64,000 nt of DNA from Salvator merianae (taxonomy: Eukaryota > Chordata > Lepidosauria > Squamata > Teiidae): the NCBI GenBank assembly GCA_003586115.2, contig QVOM02000001.1:15389291-15453290 (forward strand), written 5' to 3'. Position numbers and translations under genes: made by a program. How positions within the stretch are numbered: position 1 is the stretch's first letter; each line of letters opens with the position of its first letter. The notes below the pieces were generated by a model, which ran no database searches, was not told where the DNA came from, and saw only the letters and a list, made by a program, of their open reading frames with translations. This document shows, one piece after another, positions 23,966-34,830 of the stretch.

Positions 23966-26900
23966 GCAAAAGAAGAACATACTAACTTAGAAGATCCAGA
24001 CTGGTGAAAGGTATCATGCCTACAATATGTCTAAAAATCAAAGCCCGAACAAGAAGTGACATCCAGTTGGTCAAGGAGTCAAATAAGCAGTAAGAGCAGC
24101 CACAGAGATATGCCTTCAGCAGTTTAGGACCCAGTCGTACCACAACAGATTAGTCCCTCTTAGTACACAACAGGGACTTAGACCAGTTTTGACCTGATCG
24201 CACCCATCTATTATAATGCTCACTAAATTCATTTTTCTTAGTCCACACTTCTCAGTTTCCCCAGGCTCAGTCTGGTCTGATAATAGGGTACTTTTACCCT
24301 CTCCATCCCACCCATCCTTCTCCTCCCTGTGCCCTCTGTGATTGGATGCACTCCTATCAGTCAAATTTTGGCTTCTTAGAGGAGGAGAAGACGACCTCCT
24401 CTGTCAGTGCCCTCCCCAACCACCATTTATCCCTGTTTGTGGAACATATAAGGTGGGAGTTTCCAAGGCTGGAGCTTCTTCTTGCTCCATACCTTTCTCT
24501 TTGCCCCTATGTCATCCATCCATCCTTCCTTCTTTTTGTTTTTCTTTTTAAAGGCAAGTTTTGCATACTTGTACAGATTACATCTTCACAAGTTCCAGGG
24601 AGCAACAATTCCCCTGGGCAGACTGTGAGGCATTGTGTACTTTCCTCCTCCCACATTCCCCAGTCAGCCTCTTTTTCAGGATGCCCATGGAGCCTGCACA
24701 ATTTTGGAAAACTGCATTTTCACAAGTTCCAGGGCGTGTTCCAGCTTGTGAACATGCAGACTTGCACACTTACAAAAATCGATGGTGTAATTTAAAAGAG
24801 GAATTATAGAAATAGGTAAACAAAAATGGTCTTGATGCTTAGATAATCTGAATACTGAATAGATTGGATTGAGGGGATATCTTGGATAAAAAATGGAAGG
24901 GCATTTTGGGATGTGATCCCTGGGAACCTTCAGACCATGTTAAACATCAGATGTAACTGCAGCCCTAGCGTCTTAAAAAGTGCAGGGGAAAAAGAAGCGC
25001 TGCTCCAGTAACACCAGCAGGTAAAACCAAGGCCTTAAGTTATGCTGCTGAACAAAGAAGGCCTGGATGGTCCAAAATATTTTCAATTCCTTTGACCACA
25101 GAGGCCATTTCTCCACGTAAACACAGAAAGGGCCTGAAGGTGGGCACCTCAGCAAAGATACCTGTTTCGTCATATCAAAGAGTGCCTCCATGGCTCCATT
25201 TTGAAGTGCAAAGGGGCCCAATGACATGGTAATTGAAGTGCTCTTCTGGACAGCATGAAATCATGCCACCTCTGTTGGCAATTGCTCCATTTCCTAGGAC
25301 ACTGTACTTCTAACAGGGCACTGCACGCCACTGCAAATAGAAGCACAGTGGCTTATTCCCTTGAAGAAGGTGCCCGAGAAGCAAGCAGCCAGATTATGGC
25401 CAAACTGACTCTGCCATAACCTGCAGTTTGCTCACCAAGTTATAGTTTTGACTGTAGATACACTAAAGACATCACCTTCTGTTTCTGATAAATTTTTAAT
25501 CATTACATTTTTAAATTTGCACATTACTGCTTTGTGAATCTGGGGCACCTAATACGGTGTTTCCCTGTCATCTGCATCACAATATCATGCATCACAACAC
25601 ATCTCTGGTTGTTGTCAGCTGTGCTTCCAGTATACTTGTGTGCTTCAAACAGGATACACAGCTACAGCAACAAGCAAGTAGCATTCGCAAATACGGCAAG
25701 AGCGTTGCTGCAGACCCTTGCCAAACAAACAAAAAACAGTCAATACATTCCAAATCCCCCCAAAACAATATTATAGCACAAAAGGATCCAGGAGAAATTA
25801 AAGCTCAAATCCATTTCTGAGAGCAATTAGCAATATATATTTGACAATTTTTAAATATTGATATTCTAATTGTTTTATTTATTGTTAATTGTACTCTTAT
25901 AAATATTTTTCACTTTGGGGTGACCTTTACATGCAGTGAAAGAAAGCCCCTCTGAAGTGGCTTTGCCCTTTCTTGTTTTATGTCTTTTTAGTAACCAAAC
26001 ACATGTGTCACATCAAAAGAGGCAAGGGACCATAGGAGAGCATAGGACTCAAGACTGGGATCTATTTTAGCTACAGGACAACACAGTCACCCCACAGTCA
26101 CCTTGACCCCTGCCTCTAATCTTCAGCACTGCTTCACACCAAAAACATCTCTTCATGCAACAGGATGGGTTTATCCCTATCATCTTGTAATAGGAAGACT
26201 CTGCTTATACAGGACAGTAACATTGCCTTAAGAGCTCTGCTAATATGCATATCCAAACTGACAGCTATTTAATCACTGCAATTGTTGACATGATCTGGAA
26301 AACATGAATATTTAGAAATCTTTTTTAACCCCTCTTCCTCCCAGTCATCTGACCCCACAGTCTTGAAGTAAGACCAAGTGCTCTTGTTCTAGTTTCCCCT
26401 CAGTCCACTACCTCCTTCCGGCAACAAGAGCTGAACTTTGATCCATCCCTGCAAGAAGCTGTGCTTGCTATGTGAGTGGGTTCCTGCATCACAAAGGTTT
26501 TTGCTGAAATCACTGCTGCAGTCACTGTTGGACTGGAGGAACTGTCTCCTCCATCCTAACTGCTCTGTGAGCGTGTTTGTGTTTTGGCAACACAATCTCA
26601 CTTTTTGTACTGTGAAACCCATCCCTGATCAAGAGAAGACATCAAGACAGGTATAATTCCTCTCTCTCTTTTCCTAAACCTGTTTCTCTCTTTTCTCACC
26701 CCCACCTCATGTTACACTGAAACTTTTTCTGCAATATACCTCCCTTCGCCTAACTACTAGTTCAGAAGATCCCACTGCTTCCCTATCCTTCCTGGCATCT
26801 CTTTTTTTCCCCCCATTGCTCTGTGACAAATATCTAATAACTTTGTTCTAAATCTGTCCTGCCATGGCTATAGTTAAAACCTCTTTGCTTGCTACAGCTC

Positions 26901-27737
26901 AGTTATTTTGGGAATCTCTCTCTTTGAGTTGCTTTACTGTTTGACTAATTCACCCAACTTCACCCAATTCAAGCAACTTGAATATCGTTGCTTCTTGCTA
27001 TGTAATAACATTATTTTCTGTGTGCCTGTTATACTTTAATAAATAAATTTTGTATTGAAATCAGCCAAGTGTCTCCCCTTCTCTTGGGATCAACTCCAAT
27101 TTATTATCAGTAAAACTGAACTATAAATCCTAAAGATCCTGCATGTACATGGAAATTGTGCTAAACGCATATACAAAAGCAGTTCCCATAACATCTCTCT
27201 CTCTCATGAACATTCTAGGCTAGAAAAAGTGGATTAGAGATGATTTAGAACACGAGAGCCACACGCTACAGTCTCTAAGGCACTTCTGATACTCTTCTTT
27301 TGCTACACGTGAACACAGCCTTAATTTCTCCTGGATCCTTTTGTGCTATAACCTTGCAAAACCAAGCCTGTCATGCAAACTGTACAGATAGGAAGTTAGG
27401 GAGTAACACTTGTCCTTACCTACCAGTATTAGATGCCTATAGTTCAAATGTAACTGGTGATATACTTTAAAAATCTCTAATAAATTAAAGGTCTCTTTCT
27501 GCTCACTCAAGTTATGTTCAGGGCTAGCTGCAACAGGTGTCATGTCATATGGGCACTCCAGCCTGCAGCCAAGTTAAATTCACACAATTTCTGGCATCTA
27601 GACATCAACTATGTTTCAAAAGGAGTGATAATTTTCTCTTCTTTTTTAATATATTTTTTATTTCTTTTAAGACATATAAAATTTACGTTTAATTTAAAAA
27701 ATTACATTAACATTTTTACTACTGACTTCCTCCTTCT
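23966..27737. other. unrecognised DNA with a possible exon-like or LTR-like end
   Basis: No gene is established. At 26651-26660 a donor-like GACAG|GTATAA follows a 72-codon frame. At 27039-27053 AATAAATAAATTTTGTATTG looks like a polyadenylation signal region, followed by AGTGTCTCCCC. These could be parts of an old LTR or of a transcript, but no matching second copy or splice partner is seen. Repeated CTTCACAAGTTCCAGG words at 24582 and 24717 are an unexplained direct repeat 130 bp apart. Confidence 0.35.
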
Positions 27738-28015
27738 GAGGCACAGTGGCACAGAAGGCTAAGGCACTGATCTTTCAATAGGAGGATCGGAGTTCAAGGC
27801 CCCTGTCTGCCGTGTGGAGGGGATGAGCGCCCTCTACTGGTCTCTAGCTCCAGCCAACCTAGCTGTTCGAAAGCAAGTAATTGCAAGTAGATAAATAGGG
27901 AGCATCACATTGTGTGATGCGGAAGATAGACAGATGTAAGCCTTCGGGCGAAAAATAACCTTGTAAGCCGCTTTGAGTCAGCTTCGGCCAAGAAAAGCAG
28001 GGTATAAAAGCCAAA
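27738..28015 (+). mobile_element. tRNA-derived SINE with L2/CR1-type 3' end
   Basis: The head reads GAGGCACAGTGGCACAGAAG with a B-box-like GGAGTTCAAGGCCCC, followed by a body with GAGCGCCCTCTACTGG. The 3' end TTGTAAGCCGCTTTGAGTCA with AGCAGGGTATAAAAGCC is the GTAAGCCGC...GGGTATAAA tail borrowed from L2/CR1-like LINEs. It looks full length and ends directly in (TTG)n. Polymerase III boxes are recognisable but diverged. Confidence 0.75.
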
Positions 28016-28090
28016 GTTGTTGTTGTTGTTGTTCTTCTTCTTCTTCTTCTTCTTCTTCTTCTTCTTCTTCTTCTTCTTCTTCTTCTTCTT
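28016..28090. repeat. compound microsatellite (TTG)n(TTC)n
   Basis: Five or more TTG units pass into about 59 bp of pure TTC. Frames of poly-Phe, poly-Arg or poly-Lys across it are repeat artefacts. TTG is the tail of the plus-strand SINE on the left; TTC is best read as the GAA tail of the minus-strand L1 on the right. Confidence 0.95.
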
Positions 28091-28099
28091 TGTTTCATA

Positions 28100-28465
28100 T
28101 TTCTTGCCCCCCCTGATCACTCAGTTCTCCTCCTCTACTGATTGTCTTCTTTCCTCTTCATTCTTCAAATCCAGCAATCACAAGTCCTCTTTCCAATTCT
28201 TGTAGAAAGTCAATAAAGGGTTTCCAGTTTTCATAAAGCCTATTAACTGTCTTATTTCTCAGTAAGTTAGTCAATTTGTCCATCTTGGCAAGGTCCACCA
28301 TTTTAACCCACCAATCATCCACCATTGGTAATTTGTCCATTTCTGTGCAGTTACCATATTTTGCATTAACACACTGACACCCTCAAACTTATTTTCTATC
28401 ATCTCCAATAAGTAAAGTTCCAGTTTAAAAGAGATGATTATCTTTAAGATCTTCAGCATAACCAT
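28100..28465 (-). mobile_element. L1 LINE, ORF2 C-terminus and 3' end, frameshifted
   Basis: On the minus strand the frames read ENKFEGVSVLMQNMVTAQKW, then WWVKMVDLAKMDKLTNLL and RLYENWKPFIDFLQEL. This order (a TQN..TAQ segment, then the W..K..DLAKMDKLT block, then W..FI.FL near the stop) is the C-terminal end of L1 ORF2 protein. The segments lie in two frames that overlap at 28271-28340, so there is at least one frameshift. The 3' side runs into the GAA/TTC tract. The copy is 5'-truncated and dead. Confidence 0.8.
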
Positions 28466-28792
28466 AAAAAATCATTGCACTGAAAAAGGTAAGTGGCAGA
28501 GCAATTGGATCACTACCACCTTTACCAAGATCTAATCCAAAAGGTAAGGAGTTCTAGAATGTGGGAAAAGTTCCTTGTTACTGTACAGCATTTGCATTCT
28601 CTGGCTGTACTGGCCTTTGACTACAGTGGATAAGGATGATAGATGTGGCCCATTCAAAGCAATATTTCCAGACACTGCTGAATTTGCTGGTACTCCCCAG
28701 CCTGTCAAACAAGGCTTTAGATGGACTTCTTGCCAAAAGGCAAAGCTTATAAGGAAGTTAGGTACATTTTATCTCTAAACAGTGGAATCCTA

Positions 28793-29255
28793 GGCTGCCT
28801 GCAGACTGCAAGAGGAAATGCAGGATCTAAATAAGATCCTGCGATTGCCTCTTGGTATCCCCACCAGATGCCAGAGGCATTTCCAGGCTTACTTTGACAT
28901 CTGGTGAGCTCCTTCCTTGACTAGGTTGCTTGGGGCTACTGGAAACCAGCCAAGTGCCCACCCACTTACTTTTGGTCTTTTCATGTGCTTGGCTGGCATC
29001 CAGGAGCCTGAAATGATGCAATCACAAAAGGGATTTGCTAGGCTTTGAAGTAACTAAAAGAGCTGATCAGGCATCGATGCAATCACAAAGGGAGTTTGAC
29101 AGGCAGCGAGGTAAGAATCGCTACTATGGGAAACCCAGCATCATTGCCAGATCTCCCGTAACAGTGATACTAGTGACCCAGAACTATACTGGGAGTGCCA
29201 AGGATATGTATGGCACTCCCAATATAGTACCGAGACAATTGTGGCACTAGATGCA
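28793..29255 (+). mobile_element. 440 bp TIR element, family A, copy 1
   Basis: Begins GGCTGCCTGCAGACTGCAAG and carries the family's inner hairpin GGATCTAAATAAGATCC, GATTGCCTCTTG, the paired GGAAACCAGCCAAG and CTTGGCTGGCATCCAGGA, CTATGGGAAACCCAGCATC and TATACTGGGAGTGCC with its inverse GGCACTCCCAATATAGT. The full copy at 60781-61224 has the same order. The right end is decayed here (TAGATGCA). Confidence 0.7.
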
Positions 29256-30584
29256 AGGAATATAATTATGCGTGCTTATTCTCTTTGTCTTTCATGCACA
29301 CAACTATGTGCATTCGATGGACTTCTAATCATACAAAACAGACAAGCATTAAGTGAGAGAGAAAGCCTCCTAGGTCAGCCATGCTCACATGACTGCTTTC
29401 CTGCCTACCTGATTCTTGCCCTTTTTCCCAGTGAAGTAACACTTAGAAAGCCCACTCATTTGGCTTAGCCCAGATGCTTGGCCCCACCTACCAGATACAA
29501 TACCAGGATCGCAACAGCTGGGAAAGACAGACCAGCATCAAAAGTTGGCACCGACTGACAATTGACAAAGCACTGAATAGTGGGAGAAAACTGAGGAAAG
29601 TGGGAAAGACCTGTGCATGATGCATTATGTACAGCTGCCACTGCTAGCAGTTCAGACCATCCAGAACTGATGGATTAAGGCACTGATGAACTAAGGCAGC
29701 TTTACTGATTTACATTCAAACACACTTCTCAGGAGTGGGAGCTATTCCACAGGAAAGTTGCTGCCATGAACCTCTGTATGGCATGAGGTTAGTTGCCTTT
29801 GCCCTCACCCATTTCAGTGAGCTCGGGCATCTTCAATGCATGATCTTGTTCTGCAATTAATACTGCTCTAATATTAATAGGCACATTGCAGGAGTATGCG
29901 AGTGAGCTGTTTTTGTGAGCTACAGAAGATTCAGGTGTGGGATTGATCTAGGTAGCACACTAGTCAAATCAGATGCCGGGGAAATGAGTAAACATGTTTC
30001 AAACACTTGCTTTTTCTAAAGAAATAAACAGCAACCAATCAAAGAAGAGGTGTGTGTCAGCAGGGTCAGGAATTCATGAGAAACTGGGGATCATCCTGTC
30101 CTGTGGGATCGGTTTGATGAAACTGCCCCCACGCCCAAGTTTGACATTTCTCTTTAGACAGGAACCCCCTCTGCTGTCATTGGGTGCTGTACTTCCAGGG
30201 CCAATTGGGAGTGATTTTTCAATGGGACTAGAGCACAGAACCAAAAGGCAAAAAGCACCAGCAGCCTCTTGTTTGCCTCCTTGCAAGTTACTTTTCACAG
30301 TTTACATTATAGACGAGGAGAGCTGTGGAGGATGATTTACACCAGCCTTTCTATTGCTTTGTTTGCCGTTCGTACTGAGTGGATCTCATCACTGTGTCCA
30401 TACTATTGCAACTGTAAATGTACATATAAACCAAAGTGCATTGCTTGGAATGTTTCTGAATTCTGCCTGAAACGTATCACAGGGGAATAGATTTGCCCAG
30501 TCACTGGTATCTCAGGCAAAATAAACAGGGGACAAGAAAACCATGGCAAATTCTTAAGGTAGGGGTGTTCAAGACTGTGGTCCC
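29256..30584. other. unrecognised non-coding DNA
   Basis: No gene seen. Near 29850-29900 the AT-rich words CTGCAATTAATACTGC and CTAATATTAATAGGC look like homeodomain-type sites, without further support. The 113-codon frame at 29994-30335 has no family motif. Confidence 0.4.
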
Positions 30585-30642
30585 TCCACATATGCCGGAG
30601 AGGGGTGGCATATAAGTCCAATAAATAAATAAATAAATAATA
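30585..30642 (+). mobile_element. LINE-type 3' end fragment with AATA tail
   Basis: CCGGAGAGGGGTGGCATATA with AGTCCAATAAATAAATAAAT is the GGGCGGCATATAAATCCAATAAA ending of reptile L2/CR1-like LINEs. Only the last 60 bp are present. Confidence 0.6.
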
Positions 30643-31747
30643 TTCCTGTAGCTCACACTGTTCCTTACCATTGACCAAACTGCCTGAGGCTGATCGGAGG
30701 GTATGGAGTCAAGAGCTGCTGGCAAGGAAGGTTGCAGTAGAAGCCCTTCCTCCATGAACCACCATGGTACGTGCGTGAGGTTTCTGCCTGCAACCAACTG
30801 CTGCTGGTTGCTATCTATACCATGTGACCAGCTTTCAATTCCTTAGTAAGCTCATTGCCTCAAGTACCAGAGGATACTGTTCTTCACCTGAAGTGAAACA
30901 AAAGTCAGCTGGCAATCCAGTTGGCTGGCTGGCTGCTGTACATGGAAGTATAGGAAGAAGCAATCTTATGTATTGCTTCAGGGAACAAAATGACCTGGAC
31001 CAGACCCACAAAAGAAATCTCATATTCATGGCCATGCTACCTTCAGGGAATTGTATTATTTCTGAGCTTGTCACTGCAGAACCTCTAATAATTTTCTAGT
31101 GAACACCAGAATTCCTTGAAACGGAGTTTCAAAATCTCTTTATTTAAATAATATTATATTACCAGAACCATACTACCGGCCTTAATAGCCCTGGTATTGA
31201 TACAAGAGTAGGATCAGCAGAAGGCATTACATAAATTCTGTGGTAAGTGAATGATAAATAATCCCACCCACCCCAAATCACAATAGTCACACAAAAGAAA
31301 AAAAGAAAGAAATGCAATAAAATACAATACAATACAATAATAAAAAAGCAACATGCTTGAGAGCCCAATCAATTCTGCTGGAGCAAATTGACCCCCGAAA
31401 GGGCTGGTGAACGGTGCCCACTAGATTTAGTTAGTGTTTAGAGTCTCAAATGAAATGCAGCTGCAGCCAGAAAGCCCACCATAAAAGCAGGATTACTTTG
31501 ATAGAGTATTGATTTTTCTCCATGTGCCCATAAACCAGACACACATTGGATGTCGGGGAAAAGGGAAAATATCTATATATATAAAACTAATTCGGAGATC
31601 AAAGCCCTGGGCAGCAGCTTAGCTCTCCCCACCTCTGCCCAGACATACAGAGTTCAATTCAACTGTGTGAAAGAGAGGGCGGGTGGAATTAGAGCCACAC
31701 TGGGGAGGAATGGAAGGCAGGGGGTGAGGGAACCTATTAAAAAACTT
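30643..31747. other. unrecognised non-coding DNA
   Basis: Nothing classifiable; an A-rich AATACAATACAATACAATA run lies at about 31319-31339. Confidence 0.4.
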
Positions 31748-32197
31748 CTGCCAGGCTGACTCCACACACCAGGTGAATATCGCAGCAGCAAGCAATATTC
31801 TGGAGAAAAGCCCCTCCAGAACTATCGCTCACTAAACAGACAGCACAGAGGCTCGCGCTGTCTGTGCGCATTTTAGTGATGCACATGTCTGGGTATTTCA
31901 CCAATACAAAATACCCAGATGTGCACATCGCCACCACTGCACATGGGTGGCTGCCTTTTACAGACCCTGCACATGTGTGGTGGACAGAACGATGGCGGCG
32001 GGTCTGGCTAGAAGGTAAGTAATAGCACTATTTGGGGAAAACCCACCACGAGAGTCCAGTTTTCCCTCAATAGGCTATTGCACATTTTAGAGGGTATATA
32101 GTGGAGCTATGATGGGGTTGCCACAGATATGTGTGGCAATCCTACCATAGCAGCATCATAATGACGTTATATTTCCCCCGTCCGGACGAGGGCCCAG
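31748..32197 (+). mobile_element. non-autonomous DNA transposon, family F, copy 2
   Basis: The fullest copy of family F. It starts GGCTGACTCCACACACCAGG, near the GGCTGNNTCCNSAC pattern of other families, and ends TATTTCCCCCGTCCGGACGA. The interior holds inverted words (AATACCCAGATGTGCACATC against GCACATGTCTGGGTATT) and the terminal hairpin GGGGTTGCCACAG...TGTGGCAATCCTACC. No protein is encoded. The minus frame at 31737-31937 is incidental. Confidence 0.65.
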
Positions 32198-32607
32198 TCT
32201 TTAATGCTACCCTACTACTGAAAACAATGGAGACGGTTATGTGACCAGACTGTGGTGTATAATCTGCAACAAGCTATAGCAAGGATAGGGGATTTCAGCC
32301 CACACAAGCCAAATGCAACCTTCCAGTCTCCTGGCCCGGAGAACTTTGTAGGTCACACCTTTCCTGAAAAGCTTCATCTCACTGCTCTCTGCTCAAAGGC
32401 ATCTGCATGGCTGAAAAGTATCCACATCAGCACCAAAGAGGACAACAAGATTCACATATGCTACTTTAGAAATAATGGCTACTGTTCACGTAGGGAACAT
32501 CTTACCATAACAGGGAAGGCTAGGACCAGGAATACTGGGAGTGCCAGCTACGAATAGGCAACCACAACCCTCCCTCCTATTTTGTAGTCTTAGGGTTATG
32601 AGGCTAA

Positions 32608-32915
32608 GGTTGCCTCCAGAGAGCAAGAGGAAATGTGGGATCTAAAAAGAGATCCCATGATTGCCTCTTGCTGCCCCTCCCTGGACGCGAGTAGCAGTCC
32701 CAGGCTTACCTCTGTGTCCACCAGCCTTTTCCTTATAATCTCACCCAACCACTTCCTTTGGTTGTTTTTAGAGCACTTGGCTGGCTTTTGGTAGTACTGA
32801 GTGAGATTATAATGAAACAGGTAGGCAGACATGGAAGGTAACCATTGCTATCACGGGAATCCTGCCATCAATGACAAATTTTCCATAATAGCGATATTAT
32901 GGGTTACCAATCAAG
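32608..32915 (+). mobile_element. family A TIR element, partial copy
   Basis: After TAA it begins GGTTGCCTCCAGAGAGCAAG and continues GGATCTAAAAAGAGATCCC, GATTGCCTCTTGC, CACTTGGCTGGCTTTTGG and GCTATCACGGGAATCCTGCC, in the same order as 60781-61224. It fades out near 32915 before a recognisable right end. Confidence 0.65.
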
Positions 32916-33004
32916 TAAGCCAGGTCCTTGAATAAAAGGATCTTGCCCCTTGGGAGAGGACTGTTCTATCACTGCCCTTCAAAGCAGAGAATTATCTTCA
33001 GTTT

Positions 33005-33415
33005 GTTTATTTGTTTGTTTCCATTTTTTATCCTGCCCTATACATGAAGGTCTCAGGGCAGGTTACAACAATAAAAAAACAGAATGTAAAAGGCACACAC
33101 TAAACACAGTAGCAGTGCCTGAAAGTGGGGAGGGAAAGCTGTTTCTTTAGCCAAAAGCAAAAGTAAATAGATGCATCTTCACTGCTCTCCTAAAGATGTA
33201 AAGTGAAAATGCCTGAAGCACCTCAGGGGGAAGAGTATTCCCCAGTCTGGGGGTCACCACTGAAAAGACCCTATCCCAGGTGCCCACTCTTCTAGCTACT
33301 ATAAGTGGTGATAACAGCCAGGAAGGCCTCATCTGCAGATCTTAAGGCAGGGGCAGGTCGAAGATACAGGAAGACACCTGGCCAACCTAGCTGAAGCTGG
33401 AAAGGCACCCACCTT
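33005..33415 (-). mobile_element. L2-like LINE 3' region, inverted
   Basis: Read on the minus strand it ends CCTGCCCTGAGACCTTCATG with a GGATAAAAAATGG tail, the L2 3' signature seen at 17690. The body on the plus strand has GGGGAAGAGTATTCCCCAGT and ACCACTGAAAAGACCC. These correspond to the GGxxxATTCCAGxGG...ACCACNGAGAAGGCCC region of the copy at 51495-52085. Confidence 0.7.
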
Positions 33416-33640
33416 TTTTTATGATAACCTAAATTATATGGCACTACCTAACATACTCTGGGACCTTCTGGATAGTTTTGAGGAACAGATAGCTTATCTG
33501 ACAACACAGCACTGGTTCACCTTTCAGAGAATGTTCACAGTTCTGACAGCTGCTCAAGTATCCCAGATACTAATGCTAACCTTAGTTCCATGTTTTGTAA
33601 AATTTGACCTCCTGATTTCTGCTGGCCATGATCACAATGA

Positions 33641-33724
33641 GGCTGTATTCACACATAGCAGAAAAGCATCTCAAAAGTATGTGCATCCACACATACTAAA
33701 AAAAGGCAGCTCAAAAGCAGCTTA
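33641..33724. mobile_element. family C TIR fragment
   Basis: GGCTGTATTCACACATAGCA is followed by CAAAAGTATGTGCATCCACA and GGCAGCTCAAAAGCAGCTTA. The words match the family C copies at 16685 and 20688, but in a scrambled, partly inverted arrangement, as if a CR1 copy inserted or a deletion joined two ends. Confidence 0.5.
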
Positions 33725-34110
33725 AAGGAGGAACTCTATGAAGCTGATGGACAGGGGAATTAGGAGTGACAAAGGAAAGTATTTTTTTCACCCAGCAGGT
33801 CTTTGGTCTATGGAATTTACTACCAGAACAGGTGGTGTCAGCAACCAGTCTGGATAGCTTTAAGAAAGGGTTAAACAAATTCATGGACATCAGGTATATC
33901 AATGGCTACTAGAATGGATGCCTAGGTACTGCCTCCAGGGTGGAAAGACAGGCAAGATTCCTCTAAAGGTCATTTGCAGGGAGTTGAGAGCAGATGAAGG
34001 TTTTGCCTTCATCTTCTGCTTGAGAAGCCAAGAAGCAAATGGTGGGCTGCTGTGTGAGACAGGATGATGGACTAGATGGGCTGTGGCCTAATCCAGCAGG
34101 GCTCCTCTTA
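33725..34110 (+). mobile_element. CR1-type LINE 3' end
   Basis: The first part encodes the same C-terminus as the 9161 copy (GLWSMEFTTRTGGVSNQ-like WxxxP region, then KGLNKFMDIRYINGY and a stop). The 3' UTR follows with GGATGCCTAGGTACTGCCTC, GTCATTTGCAGGGAGTTGAG and GGACTAGATGGGCTGTGGCC. It ends GCAGGGCTCCTCTTAGGTTC, the start of the CR1 terminal 8-mers. It is truncated at the 5' end. Confidence 0.85.
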
Positions 34111-34116
34111 GGTTCA

Positions 34117-34372
34117 AAGGGGTTGGCCAAATTCATGGAGGACAGGTATATCAGTGGCTACTAAAATCAATGCCTAGGTACCATCTCCCAGGGTGGAGAA
34201 ACAGGCAGGATGCCTCTAAAGTCCTTTTGCAATGAGTTGAGAGCAGGTGAACATTTTGCCTTAGTCTCCTGCTTCAGAATGCCCAGAAATAATCAGTAGG
34301 ACACTGTGTGAGACAGGATTCTGGACTAGATGAGCTGTGATCTCATTCAACAGAGCTCCTCTTATGTTCTAA
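34117..34372 (+). mobile_element. second adjacent CR1-type 3' end
   Basis: Starting GGTTGGCCAAATTCATGGAG, it repeats the CR1 3' UTR (CTAGGTACCATCTCCCAGGG, TGCCTCTAAAGTCC, GGACTAGATGAGCTGTGATC) and ends GAGCTCCTCTTATGTTCTAA. It sits head-to-tail behind the previous copy, with about 20% divergence judged by eye, so the two are separate insertions or an old duplication. Confidence 0.8.
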
Positions 34373-34389
34373 GACTGTTTTATTGCAAC

Positions 34390-34465
34390 TGAAAGCCAGT
34401 ACGGTATTCTGATTAGTGCATCAGGTGTAGATTGGAAAAATTCAGGTCCAAAGCCCTTCTCAGCA
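34390..34465 (+). mobile_element. tRNA-derived SINE head (Sauria-type)
   Basis: GCCAGTACGGTATTCTGATT with AGTGCATCAGGTGTAGATTG and AATTCAGGTCCAAAGCCCTT CTCAGC follows the Sauria SINE order GCCAGTGTGGTGTAGTGGTTAGAG...GTTCAAATCCCCACTCAGC. The 3' part is absent. The split in the quoted word is mine. Confidence 0.6.
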
Positions 34466-34570
34466 AAAAAAAAAAATCTTGGACTTGGTTAACAGTAGAA
34501 ACAATCATTTCAAAACCAATAGCAGCAACAAACTTCTCACTACAGTTCCCAATGCATATTATAAAATTAA

Positions 34571-34830
34571 GGGTGCCTCCAGACACACAGGGCCTTTCTG
34601 CACTTTCTACCTTAGAATGGGATTATTATAGTCCAGCTGCTCCTGGTACAGCTGTGAAGCACTCCACAGCTATACCAGGAGCAGCTGGACTATAGTTATC
34701 CCATTCTAAGGTAGAAAGTGCAGAAAGGCCCACAGTAAAACCTACAATTGTCTTGGGGCTATACTGGGAGTGGCAGACATTCCCCTGTCATTCCTAATAT
34801 AGTCCTGGGTTAGTGAATTGATAACCCATA
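34571..34830 (-). mobile_element. family A TIR element interrupted by a palindromic MITE
   Basis: Left end GGGTGCCTCCAGACACACAG follows TTAA. After the 142 bp insertion at 34590-34731 the element resumes with TATACTGGGAGTGG and CATTCCTAATATAGTCCTGG, which belong to the opposite end of family A (CAGTATAGTCCTGGGAG near 61180). The copy is therefore reversed and internally deleted. The right boundary near 34830 is uncertain. Confidence 0.6.
34590..34731. mobile_element. 142 bp near-perfect palindromic MITE, family D
   Basis: Left arm starts GGGCCTTTCTGCACTTTCTA; the right arm is its reverse complement. Arms of about 66 bp differ at only about three positions around a loop of roughly 10 bases. 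Both sides are flanked by ACA (34587-34589 and 34732-34734), consistent with a 3 bp target duplication. It lies inside a family A element, so it inserted later. The high arm identity suggests recent activity or gene conversion between arms. Confidence 0.8.

Noticed and set aside
27859..28205. Poly-Arg, poly-Lys and poly-Phe frames
   Set aside because: They are translations of the (TTC)n microsatellite and SINE tail.
34590..34731. microRNA gene
   Set aside because: The hairpin is explained by a MITE with terminal inverted repeats and flanking duplication; no evidence of processing can be seen.
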